Shown piece after piece: positions 61,895-64,000 of a stretch of DNA of 64,000 bases (position 1 is its first letter; each line of letters opens with the position of its first letter). Origin of the DNA: Alphaproteobacteria bacterium (lineage in GTDB: Bacteria > Pseudomonadota > Alphaproteobacteria > Rickettsiales > SXRF01); assembly GCA_025360605.1 (NCBI GenBank), contig JANYBV010000018.1, positions 124,001-188,000 of the forward strand. The letters are read 5' to 3'. The notes below the pieces were generated by a model that saw only the letters and a program-made list of their open reading frames with translations, made no database searches and was not told the DNA's origin. Both the position numbers and the translations under genes were made by a program.

Positions 61895-63007
61895 ATGTAC
61901 CAATACAGCAAATATATCGTTAAAAATCTTGTCCATTCGACATTGCTGATAACGTTTAGCCTTACCAGCATCGTTTGGCTGACGCAAGCATTGCGCTTCA
62001 TTGACTTCATTGTGAATCAGGGCGTGTCGATCATGGTTTTTTTGCAGCTGACGCTCATGCTGGTGCCGTCGCTGCTCATCCTTATTTTGCCGCCCGCTTT
62101 GTTCTGCTCGGTTCTTTTTGTATACAACAAGCTTAAGCTCGAAAGTGAGCTGATCGTTATGCAGGCGGCGGGGTTGAGCCGTATCCGCCTTGCCATTCCC
62201 GCCATTCAGGTGGCAGTAGGGGTTACGCTGATTGGGTATTTTATCACTATGTATTTACAACCGGTGAGCTATGGCCGTTTCCGCGAAATGCAATCGTTTC
62301 TTCGTAATAATTATGTATCCATCTTGTTACAGGAAGGGGTGTTCAGCAATCCGGTCAAGGGGTTGACGGTGTTCATCCGCGAGCGCAACAAGGATGGTAC
62401 GCTGCATGGTATATTAGTGCATGACAACCGCCAGATCGACATGCCGATCACCATGATGGCGGAAGAAGGCAAGCTGGTGGAAACGCCGCAGGGGCCGCGC
62501 TTTCTTCTGCTAAACGGCAACCGTCAGGAAATGCGCGATGGCCGCCTGTCCTTCCTTACCTTTGAAAACTACACAATGGACATCAGCCTCTACACGCAGT
62601 CGATCGGCACCCGTGCGCCGGATGCACAGGAGCAATTTCTGTCTGACCTTCTGAAAGATAATGAGAGGTTGAGCCCCAATGAAAACCAGAAACGCCATGC
62701 CGAGGCGCATCAGCGTATCCTTTGGCCGGTGTACTCCCTATCACTGACGCTGGTGGCGCTGGCGGTGGTATTGTCCGGAGAATTTAACCGCCGTGGCAAC
62801 TGGCAGCGCATTGCGATCGCCATTGTATGCGGTATTGCGGTGATTATTGCTGGTGTCGGCTTCCGCAGCATGATGGCGTTGCGCCCTGCCATGATTTATG
62901 TGGCATATGTCAATCTTCTGGTTCCTGTCGCCCTTTCCCTATGGGTGCTGGCGGATCATAAAAAACGCCGCAAAATAATAGTATCGCAAGAGGTGAGTGC
63001 CACATGA
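61895..63007 (+). CDS. lptF: LPS export permease LptF
   Basis: LptF is an inner-membrane permease of the LptB2FG exporter that moves lipopolysaccharide to the outer membrane. Two N-terminal membrane segments, a third near residue 100, a periplasmic beta-jellyroll domain (about 125-260, VFIRERNKDGTLHGILVHDN) and three C-terminal helices are visible. Length of 370 is normal. It overlaps lptG by four bases. Orientation and order match other proteobacteria. Confidence 0.96.
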   Translation: MYQYSKYIVKNLVHSTLLITFSLTSIVWLTQALRFIDFIVNQGVSIMVFLQLTLMLVPSLLILILPPALFCSVLFVYNKLKLESELIVMQAAGLSRIRLAIPAIQVAVGVTLIGYFITMYLQPVSYGRFREMQSFLRNNYVSILLQEGVFSNPVKGLTVFIRERNKDGTLHGILVHDNRQIDMPITMMAEEGKLVETPQGPRFLLLNGNRQEMRDGRLSFLTFENYTMDISLYTQSIGTRAPDAQEQFLSDLLKDNERLSPNENQKRHAEAHQRILWPVYSLSLTLVALAVVLSGEFNRRGNWQRIAIAIVCGIAVIIAGVGFRSMMALRPAMIYVAYVNLLVPVALSLWVLADHKKRRKIIVSQEVSAT

Positions 63008-64000
63008 GGCTACCGTGGACGTTGTTTCAGTATATCGGGCGGCATTTCTTCTTAGCCATTATGCTTGCCATGTTCGGGCTGGTAGTGGTCAGCATGCTCA
63101 TCGACATTGTCGAACTTATCCGCCGTGCTACCGGCAAGCAGGAAGTGCCTTTCTCCGTTATTATGGAGCTGGCGCTGCTGCGTGTTCCCGCGCTCGCCCA
63201 AAAGCTGATGCCATATGCGGTGCTGATCGGTAGCATGATGGCGCTGACGCGCCTGACGCGCACGCATGAGCTGATCGTGGCGCGTGCGGCGGGGGTTTCC
63301 GTGTGGCAGTTTTTGGCTCCGGCAATCGCGGTGGTTATGACACTCGGGGTGTTTATGACCACGGTGTTCAATCCGTTTTCGTCCGTTTTATTACTGCGGT
63401 TTGAGCGTCTGGAAGGAAAATATTTATCGGCCACGCCAAGCCTGTTGTCTATTTCCGATTCCGGCCTGTGGCTGCGCGAGATGGATTATGATTCCGACAC
63501 GGTCGGCGAACATATCATTTACACCATGCGTATCTCGCAAAGTACGATGGAACTCGCCAATGTGATTGTCTTCAGCTTCGACAAGAAGCAGAAATTCCTC
63601 AACCGCATGGATGCTACTAGGGCCGTGCTGGAAGAGGGTAATCTTCATTTGTTCAACGTCACGCGCTCGGTTCCGGGCAAGCCACCGCAGATTATCAACG
63701 ATGTGACCCTGCCGACCACACTCACACTCACTCATATTCAGGATAGTTTCGCCACGCCTGAAACGCTGTCATTCTGGCATTTGCCATCGTTCATCACCAT
63801 GCTGGAAAACGCCGGTTTCTCGGCGCTGCGCCACCGTTTGTACTGGCATAGCCTGCTCGCCAATCCGTTCTTAATGGCGGGTACGGTGTTTGTGGCGGCG
63901 GTGTTTTCCCTGCGGTTGCCACGGCGTGGCAAGGTGGGGCTGCTCATTGTGTCGGGCATTGTCAGCGGCTTTTTGCTGCATTTTTTCACGGATATTATTT
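63004..64000 (+). CDS. lptG: LPS export permease LptG, C-terminus outside the window
   Basis: The partner of LptF. The visible 332 residues begin MRLPWTLFQYIGRHFFLAIM, with helices near the N-terminus and around 55-110 (VPALAQKLMPYAVLIGSMMA; TRTHELIVARAAGVSVWQF), a periplasmic domain, and the first C-terminal helices (FVAAVFSLRLPRRGK). Only about 30-40 residues should be missing beyond base 64000. Confidence 0.95.
   Translation, partial: MRLPWTLFQYIGRHFFLAIMLAMFGLVVVSMLIDIVELIRRATGKQEVPFSVIMELALLRVPALAQKLMPYAVLIGSMMALTRLTRTHELIVARAAGVSVWQFLAPAIAVVMTLGVFMTTVFNPFSSVLLLRFERLEGKYLSATPSLLSISDSGLWLREMDYDSDTVGEHIIYTMRISQSTMELANVIVFSFDKKQKFLNRMDATRAVLEEGNLHLFNVTRSVPGKPPQIINDVTLPTTLTLTHIQDSFATPETLSFWHLPSFITMLENAGFSALRHRLYWHSLLANPFLMAGTVFVAAVFSLRLPRRGKVGLLIVSGIVSGFLLHFFTDII

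Noticed and set aside
1-64000. tRNA, rRNA, CRISPR array, insertion sequence or integrase
   Set aside because: None seen in any intergenic region. Gaps are short, and repeats found are coding or simple hairpins. A tRNAscan or Infernal run would be needed to exclude small RNAs fully.

Overview
The window reads as a contiguous piece of a free-living alphaproteobacterial chromosome of intermediate GC. Supporting this: a ChpT-type histidine phosphotransferase, a PAS_5-family protein, the short alphaproteobacterial HPr kinase with a regulatory PTS, a CpaF ATPase, and a tol-pal block joined to ruvCAB. Order and genus cannot be fixed from sequence alone; a Rhodospirillales- or Micavibrionales-like lineage is only a guess. 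No tRNA, rRNA, CRISPR array, transposase or integrase was seen. Coding density is high and no gap exceeds about 220 bases.

Layout. 1-2531: hemB (cut by the window edge), trpS with an AT-rich in-frame insertion, and an orphan gene. 2749-7867: phosphate uptake and sensing (phoR, pstC, pstA, then pstB behind a small membrane gene on the other strand). 7985-12850 (+): PAS_5 protein, rplM-rpsI, argC, an acetyltransferase, a gamma-carbonic anhydrase and a His-rich membrane protein. 30224-12857 (-): a long co-directional run: OmpA-like protein, yebC, ruvC, ruvA, ruvB, DUF6176-like, membrane J-protein, ybgC, tolQ, tolR, tolA, tolB, pal, cpoB, tilS, ftsH, glmM, thiD. 39217-30374 (-): class I aldolase, a 1896-residue repeat protein of unknown family, thiE, efp, suhB. 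39325-47289: a glycosyltransferase-like membrane protein, then a chemotaxis operon (chpT, cheA, cheW, cheY, cheB, cheR). 52553-47501 (-): hpf, ptsN, hprK, rapZ, EIIA-Man, ptsH, acsA behind a recognisable promoter. 53832-57644: cpaF, two paralogous receiver proteins lacking the phospho-accepting Asp, an orphan GTA-type holin and two unknown genes. 61851-57691 (-): pepA, lprI-like, holC, prfC. 61895-64000 (+): lptF and lptG (cut by the window edge).

How the genes fit together. Much of the window serves the envelope: Tol-Pal constriction, FtsH proteolysis, GlmM for peptidoglycan and LPS precursors, LptFG for LPS export, and an OmpA-like protein with TolA-like low-complexity arms. A second theme is signalling: PhoR-Pst, a complete chemotaxis core transcribed with chpT, a regulatory PTS, and the receiver pair.

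The best candidates for something undescribed are the mosaic repeat protein at 32387-38077 (at least four internal repeat families, no recognised domain), the roughly 28% GC insertion of 45 codons in trpS, and the tandem receiver proteins in which both the receiver Asp and the HPt-like His appear to be lost. An EF-P with Asn at the modification position and a CheA whose P2 region is replaced by a duplicated motif are also worth checking.
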